Shown here: positions 62,679 to 64,000 of the stretch, piece by piece
How positions within the stretch are numbered: the first letter of the stretch is position 1
Layout of the letters: each line of letters starts with the position of its first letter
Origin: Niebla homalea
Taxonomy: Eukaryota; Ascomycota; Lecanoromycetes; Lecanorales; Ramalinaceae
Reading direction: 5' to 3'
Assembly: GCA_019925105.1 (NCBI GenBank)
Contig: JAHGAU010000019.1
Location: 806,001-870,000, forward strand
Length of the DNA stretch: 64,000 nt
Notes under the pieces: model-generated
The model's input: the letters and a program-made list of their open reading frames with translations, nothing else
What the model was told of the DNA's origin: nothing
Database searches by the model: none
Made by a program: the position numbers and the translations under genes

Positions 62679-63518
62679 ATGGAGGAGAAGCGTCAGTACC
62701 TGGAAGAATCCAGCCCCTCTGGTAGCAGGGAAAACCATCTTAAGAGGAACTTTGAGTGCGCGAACATTATCCGTTGCGATAGTAACACAGAAAACCCCCT
62801 CAAGAGGACTCCAGAGCGGGCGACAGTTATCCTTCCCAGCCCCTTCGAAGGTCTCCAACAGCAAGACAGACAACCAAGCCCCTCAAGATCCATCAATCTT
62901 TCAATACCCATTACCGAATGTAGCGACGAGGACAGGTCTGGGGTGACTGAGAGGGGGCCGCCAGCAGCCTATAAGAAGTCACTGAGCATGGCGAGAGGGC
63001 TGGTGGACGCGGCGTGGGACAGCTATGCTTCTGGTGAACTCATCAGGAGAACCAACGATCGAAGACTATCTGTGGAGTGGTATGCAGTATCGCGTCATAC
63101 GGGTTTGCCTGCCAAAATGATTGAACCTAATGGACTGACGGAAGCCTATCCGTCATTCACAGCTAGTACTTCCTTGGAAGTACAGCTCCTCCGCCTCGAA
63201 AGTCAACCTATAGGACGAAAATATAAACATCATCTAACTGACCCTGGTCAAGAGTTGGCGGAATCGAGCGGACGTCTCGACGAACGGGCATGCGCCTTCG
63301 CTTGTAAACATTGTGGATGGTGCCCTCGCTATGGAAGATATTCATATTCGTCTGAACCCAACAGAGCGCCAGACCCGGTCGCTCGCCCTTTTGGCGAAGA
63401 GCCAGGGTTAAGCGAACAGCTGAAGTTGCATAGGACGGCTGCTGCAGTGAAGCGGAGACTGCGAGAACGGGGTATGTCCTTCGGAGTCCCTTACAATTAT
63501 GTATCATCCAGGAGGTAA
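62679..63518 (+). CDS. Hypothetical protein with Cys cluster (279 residues)
   Basis: Start at 62679 (taacaATGG, good context); the frame is open further upstream but without ATG, and a splice acceptor at 62663 suggests an upstream exon or leader intron. Residues 18-37 and 38-57 are an internal duplication (ENHLKRNFECANIIRCDSNT and ENPLKRTPERATVILPSPFE). The middle contains KKSLSMARGLVDAAWDSYAS. Cys at 205, 209, 212 and 215 (C-x3-C-x2-C-x2-C, with His 211) could bind metal. The C-terminus is basic (AAAVKRRLRERG). No signal peptide or membrane segment. The family is not recognised, and the internal duplication and lone Cys cluster suggest an orphan gene. Confidence 0.55.
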   Translation: MEEKRQYLEESSPSGSRENHLKRNFECANIIRCDSNTENPLKRTPERATVILPSPFEGLQQQDRQPSPSRSINLSIPITECSDEDRSGVTERGPPAAYKKSLSMARGLVDAAWDSYASGELIRRTNDRRLSVEWYAVSRHTGLPAKMIEPNGLTEAYPSFTASTSLEVQLLRLESQPIGRKYKHHLTDPGQELAESSGRLDERACAFACKHCGWCPRYGRYSYSSEPNRAPDPVARPFGEEPGLSEQLKLHRTAAAVKRRLRERGMSFGVPYNYVSSRR

Positions 63519-64000
63519 CGCCCTTGCCAAACAGGAAGCGTGGTAAAGCCCAGCCCCTGCCTTGACTCGCCCTTTAAGCTGTAAACGGATAACAACGTAA
63601 GCGATAAGAGCGATTCCAGAGCACGGGAATGGGTATATCTAGCGCCGAGCATGCTGTAGGCGTGTGGAAATGACGCATGGTCGTGAAATGTTGAGCTTCG
63701 GGCAAATGGACATGCATACCGACCAAGTAGAGATGCATCTGAGCGAGATCGCTCAAATTCCAAGTGTCTGGGGCATTGCTAAGCCGTTACTCCTCCCTTT
63801 TGTTGACGAGCTTTCAAGCTCTTCGAGGTTGCAAAGCCGTAGCGATGTCCGCCAAACAAAGGTCTCCCATGCAATTGTAGCCCTAGGTCATGATATATGG
63901 ATAAAACGAGGCTCTTGCGGGTCTTGCGACTCCTTTGGTATAAGTCATTACTCCCTCCTCTTGCTGACGAGCTTCGCGACTTGTTCGTGCTTGTAAGATC
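63519..64000. other. 3' flank with short open frame and a direct repeat
   Basis: An ATG at 63670 opens 109 codons to TAA at 63994 on the plus strand, with a Met/His/Gln-rich start and a hydrophobic Cys-rich end. It has no recognisable motif, and I rate it at about one in five as a gene. It contains a diverged direct repeat: gttactcctcccttttgttgacgagctt near 63786 and attactccctcctcttgctgacgagctt near 63948. Confidence 0.4.

Overview
The window looks like genomic DNA of a filamentous ascomycete (Pezizomycotina). The left two thirds carry the signature of repeat-induced point mutation (RIP): CpA and TpG are almost absent, TpA is in excess, and CpG survives. The transposons there include Tad1-like LINEs with an (ATCA)n tail. 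Genes in the right third have short introns of fungal type (61 to 83 bp; one starts GTAAGC, one has a GCTGAC branch site). Nothing allows a genus call.

Layout. 1-44400 is an AT-rich, gene-poor isochore of dead repeats. It holds LINE pieces on the plus strand (1-261, 262-4391, 4392-5970), a T-rich unclassified block (5971-12430), and a GC-rich island of nested short tandem repeats bounded by two 147-bp direct repeats (12455-14062). After another unclassified block comes a long LINE with both ORFs (16959-22758), then a 5.5-kb sequence present twice in tandem (about 22990-28430 and 28590-33880). More unclassified RIP DNA follows, with a third copy of the island's flanking repeat (39077-39219). 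A LINE ORF1 fragment lies on the minus strand (41510-42660), and a tRNA-like relic sits at 43810-43880. Two similar sequences in inverted orientation, near 16664 and 41507, look like transposon termini. Long open frames in this part are artefacts of base composition or of stop-free GC-rich repeats.

44411-44660 is the transition. From there to 64000 the DNA is ordinary in composition and sparsely coding. I find an interrupted small membrane-protein gene (44979-45441, minus), a 92-residue ORF (45868-46146, minus), and a low-complexity Cys/His protein gene that may carry a premature stop (46960-48135, minus). Next come a coiled-coil repeat gene broken by three TAA codons (48831-49679, plus) and a single-pass membrane protein (52101-53039, plus). 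These are followed by a two-exon gene with a nuclear-localisation-like tail (54936-55768, plus), a two-exon 779-residue coiled-coil protein (58591-60991, plus), a possible pseudogene (61174-61665, plus) and a 279-residue protein with a Cys cluster (62679-63518, plus). None belongs to a family I can name with confidence, and nothing suggests a shared pathway. Disordered, simple-sequence-rich and partly broken orphan genes next to a RIP isochore fit a fast-evolving chromosomal compartment.

The strongest candidates for something undescribed are four. They are the RIP-free GC-rich hairpin island with its dispersed 147-bp family, the inverted termini about 24.8 kb apart, the tail-to-head chain of LINE copies, and CpA-to-TpA stop codons in single-copy genes close to the isochore edge.
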